Of a DNA stretch of 64,000 nucleotides, positions 49,463 through 58,652 are shown in pieces; the first letter of the stretch is position 1, and the number at the start of each line of letters is the position of its first letter. The notes below the pieces were generated by a model that was given only the letters and a program-made list of their open reading frames with translations, made no database searches and was not told the DNA's origin. Source of the DNA: Aquificales bacterium (GTDB lineage: Bacteria > Aquificota > Aquificia > Aquificales > Aquificaceae); NCBI GenBank assembly GCA_027037055.1, contig JALWBR010000039.1, positions 1 to 64,000 on the forward strand, written 5' to 3'. The position numbers and the translations under genes were made by a program.

Positions 49463-51289
49463 TCAAATTATTCCATAAGATTTCTCACCATATATGTCGG
49501 AAGGTGTCAATCTACCAGCAGACATTTCGGGATTATTAATAAGATAATCAATAAAATCTTCCACCTCTTTCGGTATCATGGGTTCTCCCCTGTAAATACA
49601 AAAAGAAACAGCATCAATACCCACCTCCGCCTTCAGAATTTTGGCAAGCTGACCGCTCCAGTTCGTTTCGGGTATGGCAATCCTTTCACAGGAATTAACA
49701 AAACCTTCTATAAGATCCTTCCTTATAGGCCATAACAACTTCATATATAGGGCATTAATCTTTATACCCTTACTCCTTAACCTCTCTATGGCTTCCTTTG
49801 TTACAGAACCTGTAAGTCCCCATGTTATAACACCTACATCCGCCTTTGAGTAAGGCATATCAAACTCATAAAATCTTTCCGCATCCTCTCTCAAGAGTTT
49901 CTCCAGCTTATTCATTCTCTTTTCCATCTGCCATGTCCTTATGTCAGGCCTGTTTCTCGGATCAGAATTCTCCTGATGCTCAAGACCAGTTATGGCATGT
50001 ATAGCTTCGGGATCACCAGGAATACCCACGGGTGTTATACCATCCTCCGTAAATAGGGCAAACCTGAGAAACCTACCCGCCTTCTTAAATCTGCCTTCCG
50101 GATCCTCCTCCTTCCTGTAAATCCACCTGTTTTCAATCCTTATATTCTCTATCTTCGGAGTAGGAAAAGCCTCAGCCCTTAAAGAAAGGGATGCATCCGT
50201 CAACAGAATAACAGGAATCTGATACTTTTCCGCGAGATTAAAGGCTTCCACCGTGAGGTAAAAACTTTCTTCAACATTTATGGGAGCAAGTACAGCCCTC
50301 GGAATCTCACCGTGACCTCCGTAAACCGCATGGAACAGATCCCCCTGTTCATGTTTGGTGGGCATACCTGTTGCGGGACCGGTCCTCTGAACATCCACTA
50401 TAACAACGGGTGTTTCTGTCATACCCGCATAGGAAAGGAACTCCGTCATTAAAGACAAACCAGGACCCGAAGTTGCTGTCATAGACTTAACACCCGCAAA
50501 GGAAGCCCCTATAGCCATACCGAGGGAAGCTATCTCATCCTCCGCTTGGTAAAGCCACCCGCCCACCTTTATAAGATCTTCAACTATATAGTTCCCTACA
50601 GTGGTTGCAGGCGTTATAGGGTACGCAGCATAAAACTTACAACCCGCAACTATAGCTCCCTTAGCAACAGCCTGATTTCCCTCCATTATAACCACATCCT
50701 TGGGTTGGCGGGGGGAAGGGAATTTGTAAGGATCCGCCTTTTTAAGATTTTCCCGAACATAATTTATACCGAGCTCCAGAGCCTTGTAGTTAAGGCTTAT
50801 AACCTCCTCCCCTTTCCTAACAAACCGCGCTTTAATAGAATCCCTGATGGATTGAGAAGGTATATCAAACAATCCACAAAGAACACCGAGGGCAATTACA
50901 TTTTTGGTTATGTATGCCTTCATAACATCCTTGGCAAGTTCCGAAAGAGGAACGGGATAAAGTATCACCCCTTTATGTTCTTCAGGCTCAAAATCGGAAG
51001 AATCATAAACAAGTACGGTTCCTTCCCTCAAGTGCTTCTTATTGAAGAAGTAAGCTTCACCATTGAAACAACAGAGGATATCAAAGGCATCCCCCGTAGA
51101 ATAAAGCTTTTCATCGGAAATCCTAACAGTTGATTGGGCATATCCCCCCTTTATCTCCGCGGGAAAACTTTTAAAATTAACAACCTCATAACCCGATCTC
51201 GCAGCAGCCTCGGTAAGAAAATCACCAGCGGATATAACACCCTCTCCGCCTTCACCACCTATCTTTATAGTTAGATCAAACCGAGCCAT
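49463..51289 (-). CDS. korA: 2-oxoglutarate:ferredoxin oxidoreductase alpha subunit (fused gamma-alpha)
   Basis: 608 residues from ATG 51289, preceded by aaggaggg; a longer in-frame extension is not supported. The N-terminal gamma-type domain (about 1-190) has IGGEGGEGVISAGDFL and SFPAEIKGGYAQS. The alpha domain follows, with PITPATTVGNYI, AEDEIASLGMAIGAS and TSGPGLSLM. This fused layout is the KorA type of Hydrogenobacter and archaea. It works with korB and a ferredoxin, fixing CO2 onto succinyl-CoA. The 129-base leader upstream contains a possible hairpin. Confidence 0.93.
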   Translation of the reverse strand: MARFDLTIKIGGEGGEGVISAGDFLTEAAARSGYEVVNFKSFPAEIKGGYAQSTVRISDEKLYSTGDAFDILCCFNGEAYFFNKKHLREGTVLVYDSSDFEPEEHKGVILYPVPLSELAKDVMKAYITKNVIALGVLCGLFDIPSQSIRDSIKARFVRKGEEVISLNYKALELGINYVRENLKKADPYKFPSPRQPKDVVIMEGNQAVAKGAIVAGCKFYAAYPITPATTVGNYIVEDLIKVGGWLYQAEDEIASLGMAIGASFAGVKSMTATSGPGLSLMTEFLSYAGMTETPVVIVDVQRTGPATGMPTKHEQGDLFHAVYGGHGEIPRAVLAPINVEESFYLTVEAFNLAEKYQIPVILLTDASLSLRAEAFPTPKIENIRIENRWIYRKEEDPEGRFKKAGRFLRFALFTEDGITPVGIPGDPEAIHAITGLEHQENSDPRNRPDIRTWQMEKRMNKLEKLLREDAERFYEFDMPYSKADVGVITWGLTGSVTKEAIERLRSKGIKINALYMKLLWPIRKDLIEGFVNSCERIAIPETNWSGQLAKILKAEVGIDAVSFCIYRGEPMIPKEVEDFIDYLINNPEMSAGRLTPSDIYGEKSYGII

Positions 51290-51358
51290 CCGCCCTCCTT
51301 TTTCAGCAAAGCCCGATAGTGGACCACCAATCCTATCACTCCCAAAGTAGATAAAGCA

Positions 51359-51381
51359 GATAGCCACTCCTACAGGCTACC
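51359..51381 (-). other. Possible leader hairpin upstream of korA
   Basis: In the 129-base korA-cfiA gap, GGTAGCC and GGCTATC (minus strand) can pair around a nine-base loop, and a second arm pair GATAG/CTATC lies nearer korA (51314-51337). There is no T run and no recognisable riboswitch pattern. Could be an attenuator, an mRNA-processing site or chance. Confidence 0.25.
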
Positions 51382-51418
51382 ACAAAATAGATTACTGAAT
51401 CCCTGCCAAAAAATCAAC

Positions 51419-53368
51419 CTATTGATAACTTTTATCCTCTTTGTAAGGCTCTATCCTTATTAAGGCATCATCCGGATTTACCTGATCTCCGGGCTTGACA
51501 AATATTTTCTTAACAATACCGTCTATGGGAGCATGGATCTCGTTTTCCATCTTCATTGCTTCAACTATTGCTATGGTCTGACCCTTTTCAACAGGCTGAT
51601 TTTCTTTTACAAGTATTTTTACCACTTTACCCGGCATGGGAGTTGTAGCATCTCCTGGTTGAGAAGCCTTAGGGATACCCGTTTCTTCTTCTGAAGCAAC
51701 CGCACTCGCACCGCCCGAAGGTACAGCCTCCTTTATCGGGGAAAGTTGGATTTCCTCAAGCCTTCCATCAATTCTCACATAGTATTTTCTCGGCTTTCCG
51801 GGTTCAGAATGGGCGCTTACACCCTCCACTTTAACCCTGAACTTCTCACCGTGATAGACTATATCAAACTCAACGGGCGCAGCATTGGCAAGGGTGCCAG
51901 CGGGAGCTTCGGTAACTTCTGGGAGTTCCTCAACAGGTTCGGGATGAAGCTCACCCTTCTCTCTTAAAGAAAGGAACTCTTTTGCCTGCATGGGGAACAG
52001 TATGTAAAGGAGTATCTCTTCGTCCATAGGTTCCCTACCTATAATTTTAAATACCTCTTCCTTTGCTTTGTCCCATTCCTCTTGATCAGCCAAGTCACCC
52101 GGTCTTATGGAAAAGTCCGGCTCTTTACCAGGTCCCAAGATCTTTTCCGCAAGCTCCTTAGAGATGGGACCCGGCGGTTTACCATATTTTCCTTCCACAT
52201 AATCCCTGACTTCCTTTGTTATGGTTTTGTATCTCTCACCGGTTATTACATTCAGGACCGCCTGAACACCCACTATCTGAGATGAGGGAGTAAGAAGGGG
52301 AGGATAGCCGAGATCCGCCTCAACCCTGGGGACTTCCTCAAGGGCTTCTTCCATTTTATCAAGGGCATTAGCCTCCATGAGCTGGGCAACCATATTTGAT
52401 ATCATACCGCCAGGAATCTTATGTATAAGCACCTTTGCGTTAACACCCGCATATTCCGTTTCATACTTCTTATATTTTTTCTTTATCTTCTTGGCTTCCT
52501 CCGCAGCCTCCGCTATCTTTGAAAGATCAAGCCCCGTATCAAAGGGAGTACCTTGAAGCGCAGCAACTATTGTTTCTGTGGCGGGATGGGAAGAACCGAA
52601 GGCTAGGGGTGAAAGTACTGTATCAAGCATGTCAACCCCTGCAAGGACTGCCATCATGTGGTTTATTGTTGCCATACCGCTCATGTCGTGATTGTGAAGC
52701 AGAACGGGTATCCTACCTTCGGTTGCCTCCTTTAATCCCTTTATAATCTGATAGCATTCAAAGGGAGGCATTATGCCCGTCGCATCCTTGAAGGATATCC
52801 AATCGGGTTCCATCTCCGCCAATTCGCGGGCATACTCCATCCATTTCTCATAGGTATGAACAGGTGAACGGGTATAACTTATCTCCGCATGAACCTCGCC
52901 TCCGAACTCCTTTATTGTCTTAACCGCCACCTCTATATTCCTATTATCATTAAGAGAATCAAAAACCCTGAAAACGGTAATACCGTTCTCTATACACTTC
53001 TCAACAAATTTTTTAACGGTCTTATCGCTTCTCGGTCTGTAACCCACTATATTCTGACCCCGGAAGAGCATTTGGAGTTTTGTATTCGGCATAACCTCCT
53101 TTATTCTCCTGAGCCTTTCCCACGGGTCTTCCTTAAGATACCTCAGACATACATCGTAGGTAGCACCGCCCCACACCTCTACCGCATAAAATCCGCACTT
53201 ATCCAGCTTTTCGCAAAGGGGAAGCAGGTCATCTGTCCTCACCCTCGTTGCGAGTTTACACTGTTGACCGTCCCTTGGTGTTAGGTCGGATATATGAATT
53301 TTCTTTCTTATACCCTTTTTCTCATACTCCTTCAACTTTTCCCTTATTTCTTCAATCAACTCTACCAT
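51419..53368 (-). CDS. cfiA: 2-oxoglutarate carboxylase large subunit (carboxyltransferase + biotin carrier)
   Basis: 649 residues, matching the large subunit of the 2-oxoglutarate carboxylase of Hydrogenobacter thermophilus, which makes oxalosuccinate. The carboxyltransferase TIM barrel (about 25-310) has DLTPRDGQQC, the metal-binding LLHNHDMSGMA, and a PYC/OadA-type helical region. A linker is followed by the C-terminal biotinyl domain with EAMKMENEI, where the Lys carries biotin. Pyruvate carboxylase subunit B or oxaloacetate decarboxylase alpha are the alternatives; flanking icd and korAB favour the 2-oxoglutarate enzyme. Shine-Dalgarno aaggaggt before the ATG. Confidence 0.88.
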   Translation of the reverse strand: MVELIEEIREKLKEYEKKGIRKKIHISDLTPRDGQQCKLATRVRTDDLLPLCEKLDKCGFYAVEVWGGATYDVCLRYLKEDPWERLRRIKEVMPNTKLQMLFRGQNIVGYRPRSDKTVKKFVEKCIENGITVFRVFDSLNDNRNIEVAVKTIKEFGGEVHAEISYTRSPVHTYEKWMEYARELAEMEPDWISFKDATGIMPPFECYQIIKGLKEATEGRIPVLLHNHDMSGMATINHMMAVLAGVDMLDTVLSPLAFGSSHPATETIVAALQGTPFDTGLDLSKIAEAAEEAKKIKKKYKKYETEYAGVNAKVLIHKIPGGMISNMVAQLMEANALDKMEEALEEVPRVEADLGYPPLLTPSSQIVGVQAVLNVITGERYKTITKEVRDYVEGKYGKPPGPISKELAEKILGPGKEPDFSIRPGDLADQEEWDKAKEEVFKIIGREPMDEEILLYILFPMQAKEFLSLREKGELHPEPVEELPEVTEAPAGTLANAAPVEFDIVYHGEKFRVKVEGVSAHSEPGKPRKYYVRIDGRLEEIQLSPIKEAVPSGGASAVASEEETGIPKASQPGDATTPMPGKVVKILVKENQPVEKGQTIAIVEAMKMENEIHAPIDGIVKKIFVKPGDQVNPDDALIRIEPYKEDKSYQ

Positions 53369-53398
53369 TCACAGCCACCTCCTTAAACTTATATAAAA

Positions 53399-54817
53399 CT
53401 AAAGACCGTGATATGCGGCGATGACCGCAGAAATGAAGGCTACATAATCTTCCTTATCCCTGTGTTCTTTATATTCAAAAACCTGAGGATGGGTATCAAG
53501 ATATTTAGTAGTAAACTTACCAGCTCTAAAATCAGGTTCCCTCATAATCTCTATGAGAAGGGGTATAGTAGTTTTCACCCCTGTTATCTCGTATGTTTCA
53601 AGGGCAGCCTTCATCCTATCAACAGCTATCTCCCATTCGGGTGCCCAGACTATAAGCTTGGCTATCATGGAGTCATAATAGGGTGTTACTTCAAACCCCC
53701 TTGAAGCTGCATGTTCAACCCTTATACCAAATCCACCAGGTACATAGTACCTTTCTATGGTTCCTATGGAAGGGGCAAAGTTCTTCTTAGGGTCCTCCGC
53801 ATTAATCCTGCACTCTATGGAATAACCGTTGAAGGTTATATCTTTCTGCTTATACCTGAGTTTCTCACCCGCAGCTATCCTTATCTGCCATTTAACTATA
53901 TCAACACCCGTTACCATTTCTGTAACCGGATGCTCAACTTGTACCCTCGTATTCATCTCTATGAAATAAAGGTTCCCTTCTTCATCAGCTATAAATTCCA
54001 TGGTACCCGCGTTGTAGTAACCTATCTCCTTCGCAGCCTTTACAACAAGCTCACCGTAATACTCCCTCTTCTCGGGTGTAAGTATAAGGGAAGGTGCTAT
54101 CTCAACAAGCTTCTGATTCCGCCTCTGAATGGAACAATCCCTTTCACCGAGATGTATAACATTACCGTATTTATCACCGAGTACCTGATATTCTATATGC
54201 TTTGGATTTTCTATAAATTTTTCAAGCAACAACTCACCCTTTCCGAAAGCCTTCTCCGCCTCACTGTAGGCGGACTCATAGTTTTTAACAAGCTCCTCTT
54301 CATTCCTGCATATCCTTATTCCCCTTCCTCCTCCCCCAGCAGTTGCCTTCAAAAGGACGGGATAACCCACATCCTTTGCTATAGCCTTTGCTTCCTCCAC
54401 ATTCTTTAACACCCCGTCACTACCAGGCACAACCGGGAGGCCCGCCTTTTTCATAACCTCCTTTGATCTCGCCTTATCACCCATAAGGGCTATAACTTCT
54501 GAAGAGGGACCTATAAAGGTAATACCTTTTTCTTCACAAAGCTTTGCAAACTCTGCATTCTCCGCAAGGAAACCATATCCTGGATGGATTGCATCCGCAC
54601 CTATCTCAAGGGCAAGATCCACAATCCTGTGCATATTGAGATATGTATCAAGCGGATCCACCCCTATCATATATGCCTCATCCGCCATCTTCACATGGCG
54701 TGCTGTAGGTTCTACATCAGAGTATATTGCAGCGGTTTTTATCCCCAACTCCTTAGCCGCCCTTATTATCCTGCACGCTATCTCACCCCTGTTGGCTATA
54801 AGGAGCTTCTTGAACAT
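53399..54817 (-). CDS. cfiB: 2-oxoglutarate carboxylase small subunit (biotin carboxylase)
   Basis: 472 residues, the exact size class of CfiB. ATP-grasp biotin carboxylase with the N-terminal KKLLIANRGEIACRIIRA, the ATP loop KATAGGGGRGIR, the EKFIENPKHIEYQVLGD strand, and EMNTRVQVEHPVTEMVTG. It carboxylates the biotin on CfiA. AccC of fatty-acid synthesis is the main alternative but would not sit directly upstream of the carboxyltransferase. aaaaggaggt precedes the ATG. The 115-base AT-rich gap upstream (54818-54932) probably holds a promoter; no clear -35/-10 pair was settled. Confidence 0.9.
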   Translation of the reverse strand: MFKKLLIANRGEIACRIIRAAKELGIKTAAIYSDVEPTARHVKMADEAYMIGVDPLDTYLNMHRIVDLALEIGADAIHPGYGFLAENAEFAKLCEEKGITFIGPSSEVIALMGDKARSKEVMKKAGLPVVPGSDGVLKNVEEAKAIAKDVGYPVLLKATAGGGGRGIRICRNEEELVKNYESAYSEAEKAFGKGELLLEKFIENPKHIEYQVLGDKYGNVIHLGERDCSIQRRNQKLVEIAPSLILTPEKREYYGELVVKAAKEIGYYNAGTMEFIADEEGNLYFIEMNTRVQVEHPVTEMVTGVDIVKWQIRIAAGEKLRYKQKDITFNGYSIECRINAEDPKKNFAPSIGTIERYYVPGGFGIRVEHAASRGFEVTPYYDSMIAKLIVWAPEWEIAVDRMKAALETYEITGVKTTIPLLIEIMREPDFRAGKFTTKYLDTHPQVFEYKEHRDKEDYVAFISAVIAAYHGL

Positions 54818-54932
54818 TAACTACCTCCTTTTGCATGCTCACATTGAGTCTTTTAAATTTATCATAAATTACTATGTAAATTCAAATTTCATAAATTATT
54901 AAATATCTTGTTAATATTACCTTACCATCTAT

Positions 54933-55538
54933 TCACTTTTTTAAAAGCTCTTCTATACAAACTCTCTTACCCTCAACAATCTCAAAATCATCCTTCCAAT
55001 CCTGAACCACCCACTTTTTTCCCTTTTCCGCCACCATCACCTTTTTTGTTTTGGTAAATATCCATATAACCCTCTCCACACCCGCATTTAATAAATCTTG
55101 TGTTTTTTCATAGGCATACTCTTCCATACCTCCATATTTTGTAAGATCCGCCTTAGTATCCACCTCTATAACTACTAAGGGCGCGACCGGTATTAGCTTA
55201 TTCTCCGTCAGATAAGGTTTAACCTTTTCCCTTTCAAATATGGCTATATCAAGATTTCTCCAAGAGCCTTTAAGAAATTTGAAGCCTATTTCATTAAATA
55301 AAACTTCATATCTGCTCATATCCAGAGTCTTAAGCAGGAAACCAACCAAAAGCCTAATTAAATATGCTTGTATTCCGCTACTCCCCATGACAGCCTCCGG
55401 CGGAATCTCCCCCCTGAGGACTCTTTTATAGTCCCGATAATATATTGGCTTTCCGTTTACCTTCTCGTAGGTTAAAAGCCTTAAAAGTTTCTTCTTTTCT
55501 TCCTTAGAAAGTTTTTTCTTCCCTGCAGTTTTTACCAT
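54933..55538 (-). CDS. Uma2-family (DUF820, PD-(D/E)XK-like) protein
   Basis: About 201 residues. The nuclease-like core is NLDIAIFERE, then PLVVIEVDTKAD (E-x-K type catalytic pair) and TQDLLNAGVERVIWIFTKTKKV, as in Uma2 proteins common in cyanobacteria and thermophiles. A basic N-terminus is present. Substrate and role are unknown; the family is often mobile and multicopy. It lies in line with the carbon-fixation genes but has no evident functional link. ATG 55538 is chosen over TTG 55544. Confidence 0.75.
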   Translation of the reverse strand: MVKTAGKKKLSKEEKKKLLRLLTYEKVNGKPIYYRDYKRVLRGEIPPEAVMGSSGIQAYLIRLLVGFLLKTLDMSRYEVLFNEIGFKFLKGSWRNLDIAIFEREKVKPYLTENKLIPVAPLVVIEVDTKADLTKYGGMEEYAYEKTQDLLNAGVERVIWIFTKTKKVMVAEKGKKWVVQDWKDDFEIVEGKRVCIEELLKK

Positions 55539-55550
55539 ATCCAAACTTTA

Positions 55551-55970
55551 TTACTTTACAATTTCTATCTTGTATTCAATTGGTGCTACCTTGTTTATCA
55601 TATAAGCTATTGAACATGTTCCAGGATCATATATGGTCTTATCAAGACCTTTTTTAACATCCTCCTCGGTAACATCACCCTTTACCCTCACCGTAAGATA
55701 TATTTTTAAAAATATTTTGGGATATCCTTCTGTTTTCCTATCAGCGTCCGTTTCTATCTCTATGTCCTCCACATGCTTTCCCTCTTTATGAAGAGCCTCG
55801 TAAAGGTGGATACCTACACAACCCGCAATTGAATGGAACAAAAGCTCTGGCGGTCTTATACCCCTTCCCTTTCCTCCCACATACTCCGCAGCGTCTATGG
55901 GGACTTCTCTTCCCGCTGGACCTATTCCTACAAAGTGAAAATCCTCCTTCTGTTTAACCCTTACTTTCAT
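55551..55970 (-). CDS. OsmC/Ohr-family protein
   Basis: 139-residue OsmC-like protein. The two redox cysteines of the family appear in SIAGCVGIHLYEAL and DPGTCSIAYMI, so a thiol-dependent peroxidase is likely, though many YhfA-type members are uncharacterised. GKGRGIRPPELLFHSIAGC is the typical dimer and active-site region. It lies between icd and the Uma2 gene on the same strand, so it may be co-transcribed with icd. Confidence 0.85.
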   Translation of the reverse strand: MKVRVKQKEDFHFVGIGPAGREVPIDAAEYVGGKGRGIRPPELLFHSIAGCVGIHLYEALHKEGKHVEDIEIETDADRKTEGYPKIFLKIYLTVRVKGDVTEEDVKKGLDKTIYDPGTCSIAYMINKVAPIEYKIEIVK

Positions 55971-55990
55971 TCATAACCTCCTTAACTCAT

Positions 55991-57262
55991 TTATATTCTT
56001 TTGATAATCTCCTCCGCAAATTCATTCGTAGATAATTGCCTTGCCTCCACCCCCTGCTTCCTGAAACCGGCGGCTATATCGGGGGTTCCTATTCTGTCCT
56101 CAAGTGCCTTTTTTACAGCGGAGTATATTCTCTCAGAAGCCTCTCTCCATCCGAGGTACTCAAGCATCATGGCACCGGAAAGGGTGATAGATATAGGATT
56201 AGCTATACCTTGCCCAGCAATGTCCCAAGCGGTACCGTGAGTGCTTTCAAAGAGGGCATACCCGTCCCCTATGTTACCGCTGGGTACATAGCCTGGTCCT
56301 CCTACCAAGGCGGCAGCGAGATCTGATATATAATCCCCATTCAAGTTCTGCGTAACAATAACATCATAAGCTTCAGGTCTTAAAACAAGCTGCATAAGCA
56401 TTTGATCAGTTATGACCTTTGTAAGAAGCACCTGTCCTTCCTCTGGTTCTCCCTCAGTTATGACCCTACCTTGGAACTCCGGTTCCCTGGCAACCTCAAA
56501 TCCCCAATTAATAAAGGCCCCCTCCGTTGCCTTCATAATGTTCCCCTTACCGACAAGGGCAACAACCTTCTTACCCGTATCAAGGGCATATCTGAGTGCC
56601 TTTCTCACATGCCTTTTGGTTTTATACTCACTCATAGGCTTTACGGTTATACCGCAATCATCGGGCAGTGCATACTCAGAAACGCCCATCTCTTTTATAA
56701 AGAATTCCCTTACCCTTTTGGTAGCTTCCTGACCTGCCATGTACTCAATTCCCATATAAACATCATCAGAGTTTTCCCTAAAAACCGTTACATTGACCCT
56801 TTCGGGAAAGGGTATGGCAGACGGTTGACCGAGCCATACAACGGGTCTTATGGCGGAATAAAACTCCATTGACTGTCTGAGTATGGCATTTAATGATTTG
56901 CCTCCCTTACCTACAGGAGTTCCCAAGGGTCCCTTTATGCCAACTATAGCCTTCTTTAAAAATTCAAGGGTTTCTTCGGGCATTCGTTTGCCCGTTTTCT
57001 CCTCAGCCTTATCACCCGCAAGCAACTCAACCCACACTATACCTTTGGACGATCCGTAGCTTTTCTCAACAGCCCTGTTCACTATCTTGATCATGCAGGG
57101 GGTTATCTCAGCTCCTATCCCGTCACCTTCAATATAAGGTATGATGGGGAAATCGGGAACATCTATGGTTCTGTCTTCCCTCAGCCTTATATATTCACCT
57201 ACATCCGGCTCCCTTATACCCTTTTCCCACACATAAACCCTGTCTTCTTCCTTCAATACCAT
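55991..57262 (-). CDS. icd: Isocitrate dehydrogenase (oxalosuccinate reductase), NADP type
   Basis: 423 residues of the E. coli-type homodimeric family. The substrate loop is SMEFYSAIRPVVWLGQP, FRENSDDVYMGIEY follows, a catalytic Lys lies in VGKGNIMKATEGAF, the Asp metal ligands are in DQMLMQLV/NGDYISDLAAALVGG, and the nucleotide loop is STHGTAWDIAGQG. In the reductive TCA cycle it reduces the oxalosuccinate made by CfiAB to isocitrate. ggggtgat precedes the ATG. It heads the minus-strand icd-osmC-uma2-cfiB-cfiA-korA-korB array. Confidence 0.95.
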   Translation of the reverse strand: MVLKEEDRVYVWEKGIREPDVGEYIRLREDRTIDVPDFPIIPYIEGDGIGAEITPCMIKIVNRAVEKSYGSSKGIVWVELLAGDKAEEKTGKRMPEETLEFLKKAIVGIKGPLGTPVGKGGKSLNAILRQSMEFYSAIRPVVWLGQPSAIPFPERVNVTVFRENSDDVYMGIEYMAGQEATKRVREFFIKEMGVSEYALPDDCGITVKPMSEYKTKRHVRKALRYALDTGKKVVALVGKGNIMKATEGAFINWGFEVAREPEFQGRVITEGEPEEGQVLLTKVITDQMLMQLVLRPEAYDVIVTQNLNGDYISDLAAALVGGPGYVPSGNIGDGYALFESTHGTAWDIAGQGIANPISITLSGAMMLEYLGWREASERIYSAVKKALEDRIGTPDIAAGFRKQGVEARQLSTNEFAEEIIKRI

Positions 57263-57320
57263 GACATCACCCCTTGACTTATCAGGAGTTTAATGTATTA
57301 TAACCGAAACAACAGCCTGT

Positions 57321-57326
57321 TAGAAT
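57321..57326 (+). promoter_or_regulatory. Candidate -10 box for the dicarboxylate symporter gene
   Basis: TAGAAT ends 7 bases before ATG 57334 with no Shine-Dalgarno sequence. It fits the same spacing as other apparently leaderless starts in the window but is off-consensus. Confidence 0.35.
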
Positions 57327-57333
57327 AAAGTTT

Positions 57334-58518
57334 ATGAAAAAAATACTATCTATTGAAAACCTTACCCTTATTGCAATTATACTCTCTGTACCTTTCGGCA
57401 TTTATTTTAAAGAATTATCAATAAACATCTCCCTTATAGGTACAATTTTCTTAAATCTTTTAAAACTCGTTATAGTTCCGCTTATACTCTCTTCCGTATT
57501 AGTCAGTATTTTGGGTCTTAATTCACTTACCAGAATAAAGGAAGTGGGCATAAAAACACTTATATATTACATGTCAACAACTACTATTGCTGTTATAACA
57601 GGTTTGCTTATAGTAAACTTCTTCGGATTTGAGAGTAATGCAGAATTTTCCGGAAAAGAATTTTCCTTGGATAAGGAGATAAGCCTTAAGGATTTTATCC
57701 TCAGTCTTATACCCTCCAATCCCGTAGAAAGCTTGGCGGAAGGAAAGGTAATCCAAATTATCATATTCTCCATTCTGATAGGAATGGCACTTCTCAAGAT
57801 AGCGGAAGATAAAAGGAGTGTTATCTTCAAATTCTTTGACGGTTTAAATGACGGTCTTATAGTACTTACAAGGTGGATAATATATCTCACACCCTTGGGA
57901 GTCTTTTCAATAGTTTCTTCCCTCGTAGCAGAAAAGGGTATTGATCCCATTCTCGGATTATGGAAATATGCACTCGCTGTGTTTACCGGGCTTCTTGTCC
58001 ATGCGGTTATAAATTTGGGACTTATAGCCTATCTTGTGGGCAGGTTTAATCCCCTTGATTATTTTTTAAGAATAAGGGAAGCGGTTATAGTTGCCTTTTC
58101 AACAGCCTCAAGCTCCGCAACACTGCCCGTTTCCATGGAAGTTGCGGAAGAGAAGGGGGGAGTAAAAAAGAAGACTGCGGGTTTCGTGCTTCCTTTGGGA
58201 GCAACAATAAATATGGACGGAACAGCCCTTTATGAAGCGGTGGCGGTTCTATTCATAGCGAGTATATACGGCATAGAGCTTGGTCTATACCAACAGATAA
58301 TAGTAGCCCTTACAGCAACCCTTGCATCCATAGGTGCTGCTGGCATACCCGGGGCGGGACTTGTAACGATGGTAATGGTTCTCAATGCGGTGGGTTTGCC
58401 CCTTGAGGGTATAGGTGTAATACTCGCGGTTGACAGATTTCTTGATATGTTAAGGACATCGGTAAATGTGTGGGGAGATTTGGTAGGTACCAAGGTTGTA
58501 GATAGATTCGTTAAATAG
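57334..58518 (+). CDS. Dicarboxylate/amino acid:cation symporter (DAACS, GltP/DctA family)
   Basis: 394-residue membrane carrier with eight helices plus two hairpins. The diagnostic segments are the serine-rich tip of hairpin 1 (FSTASSSATLPVSMEV), NMDGTALYEAVAVLFIA in helix 7, and IPGAGLVTMVMVLNAVGLP in hairpin 2 with DRFLDMLRTSVNVWGD in helix 8. It would import glutamate, aspartate or C4-dicarboxylates with Na+ or H+. It neighbours icd divergently, but regulation together is not demonstrated. Confidence 0.93.
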   Translation: MKKILSIENLTLIAIILSVPFGIYFKELSINISLIGTIFLNLLKLVIVPLILSSVLVSILGLNSLTRIKEVGIKTLIYYMSTTTIAVITGLLIVNFFGFESNAEFSGKEFSLDKEISLKDFILSLIPSNPVESLAEGKVIQIIIFSILIGMALLKIAEDKRSVIFKFFDGLNDGLIVLTRWIIYLTPLGVFSIVSSLVAEKGIDPILGLWKYALAVFTGLLVHAVINLGLIAYLVGRFNPLDYFLRIREAVIVAFSTASSSATLPVSMEVAEEKGGVKKKTAGFVLPLGATINMDGTALYEAVAVLFIASIYGIELGLYQQIIVALTATLASIGAAGIPGAGLVTMVMVLNAVGLPLEGIGVILAVDRFLDMLRTSVNVWGDLVGTKVVDRFVK

Positions 58519-58534
58519 TGTTATATTAAATATC

Positions 58535-58613
58535 AGCCCTGCAACGGGACAGGGTGAACTCCCCCAGGCCCGAAAGGGAGCAAGGGTAAGCCCGCCGTCC
58601 CGTGTGCGGGGTC
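58535..58613 (+). ncRNA. ffs: Signal recognition particle RNA (4.5S type)
   Basis: About 79 bases that fold as bacterial small SRP RNA. The terminal helix pairs GCCCTGCA/ACGGGAC (58536-58550) with GTCCCGT/TGCGGGG (58597-58611). The apical domain has CAGG...AGCAAGG around a CCC-GAAA-GGG tetraloop stem, the conserved Ffh-binding arrangement, and GGTGAAC before it. It lies between the symporter and the molybdenum-enzyme gene. Ends are judged from base pairing. Confidence 0.9.
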
Positions 58614-58652
58614 ATAAAAAGTCAAATACCCGCATATTAACATATAAAGCAA

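Noticed and set aside
53711-54409. 232-codon antisense frame within cfiB
   Set aside because: Shadow of the highly conserved biotin carboxylase frame; translation is Tyr/Phe/Ile-rich with no recognisable domain.
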